From positions 1-23,470 of the IMG/VR virus record IMGVR_UViG_3300009376_000091: DNA of 23,470 nucleotides; one strand, given 5' to 3'. The notes beneath the pieces are model-generated. The model was not told where the DNA came from and did not search any database. It worked only from the letters and a program-made list of their open reading frames with translations. The DNA is from a virus. Shown here one piece after another: positions 1 to 7,572 of this stretch. The translations under genes and the position numbers were made by a program. Positions within the stretch are counted from its first letter, which is position 1. Each line of letters starts with the position of its first letter.

Positions 1-154
1 TATTAGGATCTTCCGTGTTTCTAAGCAGGAATATATACTTGTTGGTAAGCTGAAAATTATCAGCAATGTACTGAACTTCTTCTAGTATTTGTTCCTCGGA
101 GTCAGTTGTTAAAAAAGAAGCTAACAAGATGCCCCTAGGTTGGGCCTTAGTCAT
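1..154 (-). CDS. Unknown protein, 3' end beyond the window (first 51 codons)
   Basis: The frame opens with ATG at 154-152 and stays open to the window edge. A GGAG ribosome binding site (complement of 164-167) lies 9 bases before the start. The visible product starts MTKAQPRGILLASFLT and later reads NKYIFLLRNTEDPN, alternating short hydrophobic strands with a charged helix-like stretch. I do not recognise a family. It follows the tubulin-like gene after a 54-base gap holding a candidate promoter, so it may be expressed separately or as the next gene of the same unit. Phage and plasmid tubulin loci often carry small partner genes, but nothing in these 51 residues shows such a role. Confidence 0.6.
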   Translation of the reverse strand, partial: MTKAQPRGILLASFLTTDSEEQILEEVQYIADNFQLTNKYIFLLRNTEDPN

Positions 155-163
155 ATATTTGGT

Positions 164-195
164 CTCCGCAGCCCACGGTTGTTAAACACACGGAG
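164..195 (-). promoter_or_regulatory. Leader stem that could cover the ribosome binding site of the leftmost gene
   Basis: On the minus strand CTCCG (191-195) can pair with CGGAG (164-168), closing a 22-base loop. The second arm contains the GGAG Shine-Dalgarno sequence of the gene starting at 154, so the stem could lower its translation. The stem begins immediately after the weak promoter-like element at 196-210. Five pairs with a long loop is a weak structure on its own; this is inference from complementarity. Confidence 0.25.
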
Positions 196-210
196 CTTAA
201 TATAAATATC
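196..210 (-). promoter_or_regulatory. Weak eighth copy of the late promoter-like element
   Basis: The minus strand reads GATATTTATATTAAG, which matches the consensus AACTATTTATTAAG if one extra A is allowed. It overlaps the TGA stop of the tubulin-like gene and lies 42 bases before the start at 154. It is the least certain copy. Confidence 0.3.
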
Positions 211-1063
211 ACCCTTCCAGAGGTAACGACTGTATTCTTTTTGAATAGAAAATGCAGAGGACTATGGCGGCATCTAAGGTTGTCGGGAAAACTGAAAAAT
301 ATCCATCGACATTTTCTTTTGTAAACGCTTTGTTTTGTCTTTTTATTTTCCGCATGAGTTCGCTATCTTGTTGTAGATCTTTTTCCGGTATGCCGTAATA
401 ATAATGAGCATACTCTTCTTCTTCGACTGGAAATATATATTTGATTTCCTCCTTGTCTAGCGAAGCGACTCCAAAAGTCCCAATTCTTGAGATCTTGTTT
501 GGCTCTAACCTATTCGTTAAAACAGCGTCGATGTGATCAAAGTAATTTGTCATTGCCACCAGATAAGCTATGAAATGATATACGCTTTTTTCATACTCAC
601 TAACAGCCACATCGCCAACTAGCTCCTCAACTCTAGACCTGTCTATAAGAAGCATCTTCTCAAAGAGTCCGCTCCGGCTGTACTCTTGCAAGATGTTAAA
701 AACAATCTTATCATCTCTTTTCTGTATCAACGAGCTAACTGACCGATCAGGACAAACGTACAAAATTGTTATCTTTGCGTCTTTTATTATTTCCAAAAGA
801 GATAAACTGATACCAGAAACGGGCTCGCCTCCGCCGACAACAAAAAGAACCTCATCATCTGGTTTAATATTCGTTAGGTATGCCTCAGCATCAAGTAGGT
901 CAAAATTATTCTCATAAGCCTGGATGTCGGTCTGTTCGTCAAGGACAAGATTGCCCCGTCGGTCTAAGTTTGCACCTATCTTATAGATTTTGTATTCCGG
1001 ATACTGTGTGAATTCCTCTGCGATACCGCACCCGACTCTTCCAAGCCCTATTACCTTTTCCAT
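209..1063 (-). CDS. Divergent tubulin/FtsZ-like GTPase (284 aa)
   Basis: Probable cytoskeletal GTPase of the tubulin/FtsZ/TubZ superfamily. The N-terminus has a glycine-rich first nucleotide loop, VIGLGRVGCGIAEEF (residues 4-18), comparable to the FtsZ start VIGVGG.GGNAV. A strand followed by GGGEPVSG (77-84) sits where the tubulin signature GGGTGTG belongs, but the central TGT is replaced. Residues 123-145 (FNILQEYSRSGLFE, then LLIDRSRV) resemble the segment before the central helix, and NYFDHID (173-179) resembles the T7 catalytic loop. IGTFGVAS (194-201) recalls the FtsZ MGTGVAS segment. At 284 aa it is shorter than most FtsZ proteins. The start lies one base from the polymerase stop, so the two are probably translationally coupled. 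In jumbo phages PhuZ positions the replication compartment; any such role here is inference. A dinucleotide-binding Rossmann protein is the main alternative. Confidence 0.55.
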   Translation of the reverse strand: MEKVIGLGRVGCGIAEEFTQYPEYKIYKIGANLDRRGNLVLDEQTDIQAYENNFDLLDAEAYLTNIKPDDEVLFVVGGGEPVSGISLSLLEIIKDAKITILYVCPDRSVSSLIQKRDDKIVFNILQEYSRSGLFEKMLLIDRSRVEELVGDVAVSEYEKSVYHFIAYLVAMTNYFDHIDAVLTNRLEPNKISRIGTFGVASLDKEEIKYIFPVEEEEYAHYYYGIPEKDLQQDSELMRKIKRQNKAFTKENVDGYFSVFPTTLDAAIVLCIFYSKRIQSLPLEG

Positions 1064-1064
1064 C

Positions 1065-2285
1065 TTAAACCGAAAACTCCCTAAGATTTCCTAAATTATT
1101 TCCACTACTTATATTTATCCCGAACTCGCCAAATTTGGTAGAACTCATTAGACTTTTTATCTTTGGCAACAAATGCTCGTCTTCTTTAGCAAAATCTAAA
1201 ACTATAGCATCATGAATAATGCAAGACAACGTTGACTTACTTGCCTGGGTTCGAAGAAGGTAGTCTATCTTCATAGCTTGTAGAAGAGTTAGGTCAGCCG
1301 CTGCTGATTGTACGATATAATTCAGGGCATGATGTTCATCTACATCACCAATCTCTTTTCCAAAGGGGGTGCGGACGTTCTTTCCATCCCAGCACTGTCT
1401 TAATATCTTTTCTTTATCATAGAACTTTCTAAGAGCTTCCCCTTCAGAGCTAGACGCAGCAGACTTAGATCCATACAGCCAAGCGAAGAAAGCGGTCTTA
1501 ACTGCCTCACGGGTTGTCGATCCCTTAAAAACAGCATCTTTATGAAATTGGTGTACATCTTCTGGGGGCTGCTCCATGCCCAAGATGCCCATGAGTACAC
1601 GAACCTCTGCGCCATTAAAATCTAGCTCCACAAAATAATCATTTGTGGGCTCGATGGCTGTCCTCAAACTTTTCTTCAGGGTAAGAATCGGGAAAGAGTC
1701 TGTCCTTGTTGTTAGCCTGCCCGTTTTCGTGCCAAATTGATTGTATTTTATATAGGGGGCAGTATCCAACAGTCGCTTAACAATGGATTTAGTTTTTTTG
1801 GAGCGTAAGTGTGCCTGTAAATGCTTTCTATTGATATTTAATCGGCGGTTAGATATATCTTCTAACATCTGACACACCCTCAGTAGGTAATCATACCTTT
1901 TCGGGCGTTTATGATTCTTTAGAACGTACTTTGTGATCTCATTTTTAACTTCGCAAAACTCAATCAAAAATCGACTCGGAGTAAGGTCGTAGATACAATT
2001 ATCGGATCGATCAACTTTGGCTATCCTTAGAGATCTCTCGAAAGACAAGAGCCGACCTGCAACATCCTCCCAGTCTTCTCTTAAATATTCTGGTATTACC
2101 TCGTGTATCTTTTTTCCTTGTGTATACAGATTTGCATATTCTATATTATCAATACCACGAAGGTACGACGAATACCTCCATGTTTGGGAAATGTTGTCTG
2201 GGAATTCTTCTCTTTCGAAAATAAGGTTGCCATCGCAATAAATTCCGACACACTCGGCTTTATCGTCTAGAGTCTGAAATAGCAA
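1065..2285 (-). CDS. Compact family A DNA polymerase lacking an exonuclease domain (406 aa)
   Basis: DNA polymerase of the Pol I family. The TGRL primer-grip region is at 188-191. Motif A is DFNGAEVR (222-229), with metal ligand D222 and E227. Motif B has the exact spacing R259, K263, F267, Y271-G272 of the O-helix; F267 is the residue that disfavours dideoxynucleotides. NYIVQ (322-326) matches the Pol I N845/Q849 segment. Motif C is HDA (358-360): catalytic D359 is kept, but the usual following Glu is Ala. Only about 180 residues precede TGRL and no 3'-5' exonuclease acidic motifs are visible, so proofreading would need another protein. No ATG precedes the conserved core; the best start is TTG at 2285, just past the previous stop, behind a purine-rich AAAGAG. 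It is the last-but-one complete gene of the tail/baseplate unit, an odd place for a replicase. The complete motif set argues against a pseudogene. Confidence 0.88.
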   Translation of the reverse strand: MLFQTLDDKAECVGIYCDGNLIFEREEFPDNISQTWRYSSYLRGIDNIEYANLYTQGKKIHEVIPEYLREDWEDVAGRLLSFERSLRIAKVDRSDNCIYDLTPSRFLIEFCEVKNEITKYVLKNHKRPKRYDYLLRVCQMLEDISNRRLNINRKHLQAHLRSKKTKSIVKRLLDTAPYIKYNQFGTKTGRLTTRTDSFPILTLKKSLRTAIEPTNDYFVELDFNGAEVRVLMGILGMEQPPEDVHQFHKDAVFKGSTTREAVKTAFFAWLYGSKSAASSSEGEALRKFYDKEKILRQCWDGKNVRTPFGKEIGDVDEHHALNYIVQSAAADLTLLQAMKIDYLLRTQASKSTLSCIIHDAIVLDFAKEDEHLLPKIKSLMSSTKFGEFGINISSGNNLGNLREFSV

Positions 2286-2309
2286 AGCTTTCTCTTTCTG
2301 GTAGGGTTA

Positions 2310-3752
2310 TTATATTATATCACCTAAAACGCCCATCTTAAAATTCCCTCTGATTACGGGTGCTATCATTTGAGCCTGGAGGTGTCCCATGGCAAAGATG
2401 TATTTAAGATCGGAGTCTCCGGTGGTAAAGTTGTAGACATTCATGACTTCTCTGAGATTTTCTCTGATTGTTCTTGTCTCTTCTTTTTGTCTTCTCTCTA
2501 GCCTTCTGAGCAAATAATAAGATTTCAGATTCCACCTATTACCATATTTTCCGTCATCTGTAAAATCCTCATTTTTTGCGGGAAGTCTTTTTATCACCTC
2601 TATCTTGGAGACAGGGCACAACTCGCCGTTGTCAGCGAGGACCGCCACCGAAGGGTGCTTGACAACGATGGCGTTGTAAAAATCAAGCAAATATATTTTT
2701 AAAATGTCCATGTCTGTTCGCCAACATTCGATAAAGCCACCACTATAAAGGATATCGTGTACGTCTTCTATCGACCTAGCCTCAAAAGCACCAGAAAATT
2801 CTGAATACCCTGGAGCATGTCTGATAAGGTTTGCATAGCCTGGTATCTGTGAGTAGCCATATGGATCGTCAAAGGCAAAGTCCGTTCTGATTATTGGATT
2901 GCCACAGTCATCCTCTGTGTTTCTGGGGTCACCTGGGAAAACGGTAAGCTCGACTCCTGACATATATTCTCTCATGGCTGGTGACCGCACGTCCGCTACA
3001 AATCTCCATGGAGCATTTTGATCAATTGCAAATCCGTACTGTGAAGCTATTGCTGTTATCACAGAAAAATTATCATCCATAAAATAACGAGCCGATTTGG
3101 TGAAATCCTCATCGTGACGCTCATCTGCTATTTCGATAACAAGTCCGCTATTGAGAGGTGAGCAAAGATTACTCTCCACAAACCCAGCAACACTCATCGG
3201 GCCTGTCTTTGTAGTTATCATTTCAGCATAAGCAGTAAACACAGCCAAGAAGGAGTCCAAATCTACAATTTCTCTTTCCTCCGACGGAAATATACTTAAA
3301 TATTCTGTCGCAAAAAATTGATAAACCATGTCCACCATGTAATTGTGATATTCAGAAGTAATACTTGTAAATGCCTTAGTTGCTTTGGGTGCCATATATG
3401 GACCAGACGGATTTAAAATCCCTCTGTCTGCAAGATCAGTAACCCTGTCCATAAAATCTCGCCATGCATCAGCCACAAAATTTAAAGCGAACAAAGTTTT
3501 TCCCTCCGCTGTATATCTGAGAGGTTTAAGAGATTGTTCGTTTACCCTGATTGCATATCCTTTGTTGTTTACTCTTCCGAGGTACCTGTCTTCACCCCAA
3601 AAATTGTATCGCAGCTTTGGTCCAATAGTTGGTACTATTGAGTCTCTGTATGTTTTTCTTTCTGTGTGGGTCCACGCACTTGGAGTACCGTTATCGGCAT
3701 AACTGTAAAGCTCAGGAAAAAAGTCAGGATCTGGCCTTCTTGATTGTGACAT
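2310..3752 (-). CDS. Probable virion or baseplate-associated protein of unknown fold (480 aa)
   Basis: I do not recognise a named family. The protein is soluble-looking, rich in aromatic residues and Asp, with no signal peptide or membrane segment. A notable stretch is NAPWRFVADVRSPAM (about residues 245-259), and the C-terminal third is basic and helical (YYLLRRLERRQKEETRTIR). It begins at ATG 3752 behind an AGGAG site, 31 bases after the 838-aa gene, and ends 24 bases before the polymerase start. Its place directly after baseplate genes suggests a baseplate or tail-tip structural protein. That is inference from context alone. Confidence 0.6.
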   Translation of the reverse strand: MSQSRRPDPDFFPELYSYADNGTPSAWTHTERKTYRDSIVPTIGPKLRYNFWGEDRYLGRVNNKGYAIRVNEQSLKPLRYTAEGKTLFALNFVADAWRDFMDRVTDLADRGILNPSGPYMAPKATKAFTSITSEYHNYMVDMVYQFFATEYLSIFPSEEREIVDLDSFLAVFTAYAEMITTKTGPMSVAGFVESNLCSPLNSGLVIEIADERHDEDFTKSARYFMDDNFSVITAIASQYGFAIDQNAPWRFVADVRSPAMREYMSGVELTVFPGDPRNTEDDCGNPIIRTDFAFDDPYGYSQIPGYANLIRHAPGYSEFSGAFEARSIEDVHDILYSGGFIECWRTDMDILKIYLLDFYNAIVVKHPSVAVLADNGELCPVSKIEVIKRLPAKNEDFTDDGKYGNRWNLKSYYLLRRLERRQKEETRTIRENLREVMNVYNFTTGDSDLKYIFAMGHLQAQMIAPVIRGNFKMGVLGDII

Positions 3753-3783
3753 AAGTAAAGACTCCTATAATAATTATCTAGGC

Positions 3784-6300
3784 TTACGACGGACCTTGTT
3801 GGAACATGCAAGTTAATTTTGTTTCAAACTTTGACGGGTTTATTACATTCTCCGATTTAACTACCAAATAATAACCACCTATGCCAAGCTTGCTGGCGAC
3901 ACTTTGTCCCAGTGCAAAATCAGCATCAATGTACACTAAATTACCGTTCCTGAAAAAAGTATTTCCCACCATGGTCAACTCAACATCTTGCGGAAGTATG
4001 AGTGCTGAACCGGGAGAGTTGTTTTCAATGTGCATTGCCCGGATATGGGGCATCTTTTTTTCTGTAAAGCTAAATTTCTTTACAAGACCCCTTTCGACAC
4101 CAAGGAACAAATGATAGATCCCCTTTTTTACATCAACCTTGTAGTCTCCCCTCAAGGTCTTTCTGTCTCTTATTGTTGCGAAAGCGATAAAATAATGTAC
4201 TTCGGGCAGCAATGCATCTACCAGTGACGTCTTTGTTGACTTTGCCACCTGTTTTATTTTACTTTCGCCGATAGTCGAACCCCGAGCAATCGTGCCGCCG
4301 GCTTTGGGGAAAGACGCTGTAGTCATCGAGAAGTTTATTCTGGCTGTAGTTTGTGGAGTACTATAAGCGTCGTTCATCACGGGAGCTACAAGTTGTTCTA
4401 AAACTTTGTTTATAAATTCTCTTAGGCTCATTTGGAATCTGGGAGGATCGGCATTTATAAAATTATCTGTAAACCATTGAGAGAACCATTCCACATTTAA
4501 AGGAACCTGGGCTATCGGGATATCTATGTTTTCACCCCCCACAATGCCAGCCTCCCCTGCATTAAAGCTACCTAACATAATTCTTGCGTCCAGTGTTGGA
4601 CTCTTTATAAATGTATTAGTCTTTAATGCGATGTCTATAAGGTCCCCCACCGAAAAGTAATAAATATTAATCTTTCCTGAGTCGCTGTCCTCGGTGCCGG
4701 TGGACTCGGGATCTATGGCTGCTGGGTCGGTGGCGTCACTGCCCATGCCGAGCGTTCCCGTTGCTTTGTTATGCCCGCTTTTCTCCTTGGCTGCGTGTAT
4801 AGCATTTTGTCTGGCGCTATCTTTCCAAATTCCTCTCACGCCTTTGGATGCCCCCTTATCCTTTCCGAGAATTTTGAACTTAAATGCGCTCTTTTTCCCA
4901 CCTTTTTTTTCTTCTTTGTCGAAGACGTTGTTTGACACCTGGGCAACCTTCAACTCGCCAGAGTCGTAAATGGCATTTAAAAATGCCTCGTGTTTTTGCC
5001 TTGCTACCCTTGCCATAACCATTGACTCAGCAATGTCAACTGCTTTGATGCCGGTATCATACTCTTCTATTTTTTTCTTGTTATCGGGTGATTTCGGATC
5101 CTCATATGTTCGGATATATTCTTTTGCCATCCTCCAAGTTTCTCTTTCATATCTTGCCATCGGTATACAATACCTAAAGCCATCAGCGCCCGTATACTCA
5201 TCTGTCGCTCCGCCTCTTTTGATGAGTTTAGCCAGCAATCCCTCTGGATGGGCGTCGTCAATAAGCTTGTTTTCTGGTTGGGAACCGAAGAACCAGTCTG
5301 ATTTGTAGCTAATTGCGAGGGGTATTGCTGTCATGCCATTTTTAGAGGTTTTGGCACCCCCTTTTAAAATTCCTGCAAAAATATCTGATTTTTCATCGTC
5401 AACCATAACCGCATCAAGGGAGCCAACGTATTCTATCTTTAAATTAACCTGCCCCTGTTCTCCAAAAGTCAAATTGTACTTCGTAAAATTAAGCATGATA
5501 GTTTTCTGTGTTGATGCAATGGATTTCTTAAATTCTTCAGATATAAGAGAATTATCTACCATAGTATCGGGAATGGACCACCCAACTACAGCTTTTATCT
5601 GGGTATAGTTTGCTTGTTCATCTTGGGTTGTTCCGTGCAACGCATCTCCAGGGGCTCTCATACCCTTCATTTTTCTTATGCGAAGATCCAACTCTTTATG
5701 GGCTTTCACTTTGGCTCCTGCCGGCTCGTCCTTATCTTTATCCCTTATCTGTTTTAAATTTTCTTCGATAGTGTTTTGCGTAAAAATAAAACGTAAGAAT
5801 TTTTCATTCAACAACTCCCTGACGGATCCAAAGTATATGGAGACACTCGCTTTCAGCGTCTTGTCGCCGCTGTGTTTGTTGTCAAACATCCAAGTAAACT
5901 CCTGTATGCCAACATCCGTGCCGATAGTGTCTCTACCTTTTATAGTAATGGATTCCCCGGCAACACGGGACTTGGCCAGGTCGAGCATCTTCTTGCCCGA
6001 TACATGGTCGCTGAACATGAACTCGTGTTTTTCCGTTCCCTTTACCCACCAAAAACTTATTGTTGGAGTCAAAACACTGAGTTGTGCGCTGGTTCCTGCC
6101 AAAAAACAACTGGCATCTTCAGGGTTACTAATGCTCGACACGAGCGCACTGGGCGCATCTTTGTACGATATAATTTCTTGATATGATTTATCTTTATATT
6201 TTTCGTGGACCTTGAGTATCTCTTTAAGCAGAATAGTTTGGACGTTTGCCTGCCTTAGCGCAACCTTCTCTTCTGGTGTAGCCTCTTTCTTTTCTGACAT
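3784..6300 (-). CDS. Large virion protein, candidate baseplate hub component (838 aa)
   Basis: A large modular protein. The N-terminal half is mixed alpha/beta. A Lys/Gly/Ser-rich, low-complexity stretch around residues 455-530 looks like a flexible linker. After it comes YYFSVGDLIDIAL, then VEWFSQWFTDNF and a helical segment SLREFINKVLEQL. The last 55 residues read like the end of phage hub proteins: NTFFRNGNLVYIDADF followed by GIGGYYLVVKSENVI and a beta ending KFETKLTCMF, comparable to the closing strands of gpD/gp27-type hub folds. It lies between the gp53-like wedge gene (4-base gap) and the 480-aa gene. Hub membership is inferred from the C-terminal pattern and the neighbours; no lysozyme or other enzymatic motif is visible. 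Confidence 0.6.
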   Translation of the reverse strand: MSEKKEATPEEKVALRQANVQTILLKEILKVHEKYKDKSYQEIISYKDAPSALVSSISNPEDASCFLAGTSAQLSVLTPTISFWWVKGTEKHEFMFSDHVSGKKMLDLAKSRVAGESITIKGRDTIGTDVGIQEFTWMFDNKHSGDKTLKASVSIYFGSVRELLNEKFLRFIFTQNTIEENLKQIRDKDKDEPAGAKVKAHKELDLRIRKMKGMRAPGDALHGTTQDEQANYTQIKAVVGWSIPDTMVDNSLISEEFKKSIASTQKTIMLNFTKYNLTFGEQGQVNLKIEYVGSLDAVMVDDEKSDIFAGILKGGAKTSKNGMTAIPLAISYKSDWFFGSQPENKLIDDAHPEGLLAKLIKRGGATDEYTGADGFRYCIPMARYERETWRMAKEYIRTYEDPKSPDNKKKIEEYDTGIKAVDIAESMVMARVARQKHEAFLNAIYDSGELKVAQVSNNVFDKEEKKGGKKSAFKFKILGKDKGASKGVRGIWKDSARQNAIHAAKEKSGHNKATGTLGMGSDATDPAAIDPESTGTEDSDSGKINIYYFSVGDLIDIALKTNTFIKSPTLDARIMLGSFNAGEAGIVGGENIDIPIAQVPLNVEWFSQWFTDNFINADPPRFQMSLREFINKVLEQLVAPVMNDAYSTPQTTARINFSMTTASFPKAGGTIARGSTIGESKIKQVAKSTKTSLVDALLPEVHYFIAFATIRDRKTLRGDYKVDVKKGIYHLFLGVERGLVKKFSFTEKKMPHIRAMHIENNSPGSALILPQDVELTMVGNTFFRNGNLVYIDADFALGQSVASKLGIGGYYLVVKSENVINPSKFETKLTCMFQQGPS

Positions 6301-6304
6301 TGGG

Positions 6305-6664
6305 CTAATCCAATCCGGAAGCTCGTCTAAAAAACATTAAAATTTGTACGGCGTCCTGGGGGATATAAACAACATCTCCTGTCCTAAAGTGCGCCTCTGT
6401 TGGTTTCTGATTGAACCACGCTATAAGCCACCATAATTCTGGTGCGCCGTAAACGTTGGCGGCTATATTGTAAAGTTTGTCTGTGACACCCCAAGTTGTT
6501 GTATAGAAAGATATTCCGGACATTTCCTCGTCTGTGGGAAAATAAAATCTAGCTGTTTTGTATTGTATTATCTGTTGAATATCCCTGTCGTCAAAAAATA
6601 CCTTTCGATACCCAAGGTCATCATTGGTCATCAACCCTCTTCCATCATATCTAGATATTGCCAT
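6305..6664 (-). CDS. 53: Baseplate wedge protein, gp53-like with LysM-type core (119 aa)
   Basis: Small baseplate wedge subunit. The segment from about residue 55 to 108 has a LysM-like pattern: TTWGVTDKLYNIAANVYG, then ELWWLIAWFNQ, then GDVVYIPQD. That matches T4 gp53 and related baseplate proteins, where this fold helps join wedges round the hub. The N-terminus (RYDGRGLMTNDDLGYRK) is a short extension. It starts at ATG 6664 behind CGGAGA, 20 bases after the preceding gene, and ends 4 bases before the 838-aa gene. T4 gp53 is longer (about 196 aa), so this is a compact version. Family reading is good; the precise T4 equivalence is inference. Confidence 0.7.
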   Translation of the reverse strand: MAISRYDGRGLMTNDDLGYRKVFFDDRDIQQIIQYKTARFYFPTDEEMSGISFYTTTWGVTDKLYNIAANVYGAPELWWLIAWFNQKPTEAHFRTGDVVYIPQDAVQILMFFRRASGLD

Positions 6665-6684
6665 CGTTGTCTATTCTCCGTGCT

Positions 6685-7557
6685 TTACGACTTAGATAAA
6701 GCTCGTTTACTTTTTGCTCGCTCTTGTGGTTTTTTCTTTTGGTTTGTCTCTGTTCTCGGCGCAGGATTCTCCGCTGCCAAGGCGCTTGGATTACTAAAGG
6801 ATGGAACTGGATTATCTGTTCTGTAGGGGAAGCCTTTGATGCCCCCTCTCCAGACATAATCATTGTCTTTCTTTACCCACCCCATGGGATGTTCGTGCAA
6901 AACATTCAATTCAAAATTAAGAGTGATAGACTTTGGATAATACGACCTGCTATCTCCGCCACCACCCCTCTCTAACTGCGCTCCCGTCTTTTCATCTTTA
7001 AAGTGATTATCGGGATAGTCGTGAAAAATTCCCTCATCAGTATTGATATCCACTGTGAAACCGTTAACGTACCCCATCAATCCCTTGGTTGGGTCTTGTG
7101 CGTTTGATATTAGGTTTCCAAACTTGACCCTCACTAGCGGACCCATATTAAGGACAGCGCCCTGGTTAATACAATTTTCAGGTTTGTCTCCTCCTTGCTT
7201 TCCTGCGCTATAAACAGGGTACATAAAGCTCATCAAGAGATTGATCACATCTAGGTTTTCCTTTGCCTGGTCGAAGTCAGACGCTGGCACATGCCAAGAC
7301 ATAGCTATCGCCCTGCGAGTATTTTGAAACACGGCGATTGGGTCCATGCGTCCGTAAGCATCTTCAGCATTCCAAGATTGGGTATAAGCATCGCTAAAGT
7401 TTTGTAGGTAGGCTGGAAACTTTACTTTGTACGTTGTCGGTACATGCTCGATTTCCAGAATATGCCCCTCGCTCCAAAGATGCGCTTCTATTTCAGTTGC
7501 GGAAGTTGATTTTGTTCTTCCTTTTTTTAACCTGTCTTTATTAAACGGTCCAGCCAT
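6685..7557 (-). CDS. Tail-tube-like baseplate adaptor candidate (290 aa)
   Basis: Probable structural protein linking the tube end to the baseplate. The middle reads YGRMDPIAVFQNTRRAI followed by a helix NLDVINLLMSFMYPVY, then GPLVRVKFGNLI, LMGYVNGFTVDI and SITLNFELNVLHEHP. This alternation of strands with one helix resembles the tube-like fold of T4 gp48/gp54-type proteins. The last 40 residues are Lys/Arg-rich and probably disordered. It starts at ATG 7557 with a strong TAGGAGA site, 15 bases after the tape-measure gene, the usual place for tube-initiator genes. I did not recognise a named family with certainty. Confidence 0.55.
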   Translation of the reverse strand: MAGPFNKDRLKKGRTKSTSATEIEAHLWSEGHILEIEHVPTTYKVKFPAYLQNFSDAYTQSWNAEDAYGRMDPIAVFQNTRRAIAMSWHVPASDFDQAKENLDVINLLMSFMYPVYSAGKQGGDKPENCINQGAVLNMGPLVRVKFGNLISNAQDPTKGLMGYVNGFTVDINTDEGIFHDYPDNHFKDEKTGAQLERGGGGDSRSYYPKSITLNFELNVLHEHPMGWVKKDNDYVWRGGIKGFPYRTDNPVPSFSNPSALAAENPAPRTETNQKKKPQERAKSKRALSKS

Positions 7558-7572
7558 TTTCTATCTCCTAGA

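Noticed and set aside
209-1063. Tubulin-like protein as an NAD-binding Rossmann or TrkA-type protein
   Set aside because: GLGRVG alone would allow it, but the GGG loop near residue 77, the T7-like NYFDHID and the GTFGVAS segment follow the FtsZ order. I keep this as the main alternative.
1065-2285. Polymerase gene as a truncated pseudogene
   Set aside because: Motifs A, B and C are intact and correctly spaced, the C-terminus is complete, and it is tightly joined to its neighbours, so a compact functional enzyme is more likely.
5678-6181. Open frame on the plus strand (167 codons) opposite the 838-aa gene
   Set aside because: No start signal and a Ser/Leu/Phe-rich product typical of antisense reading of coding sequence.
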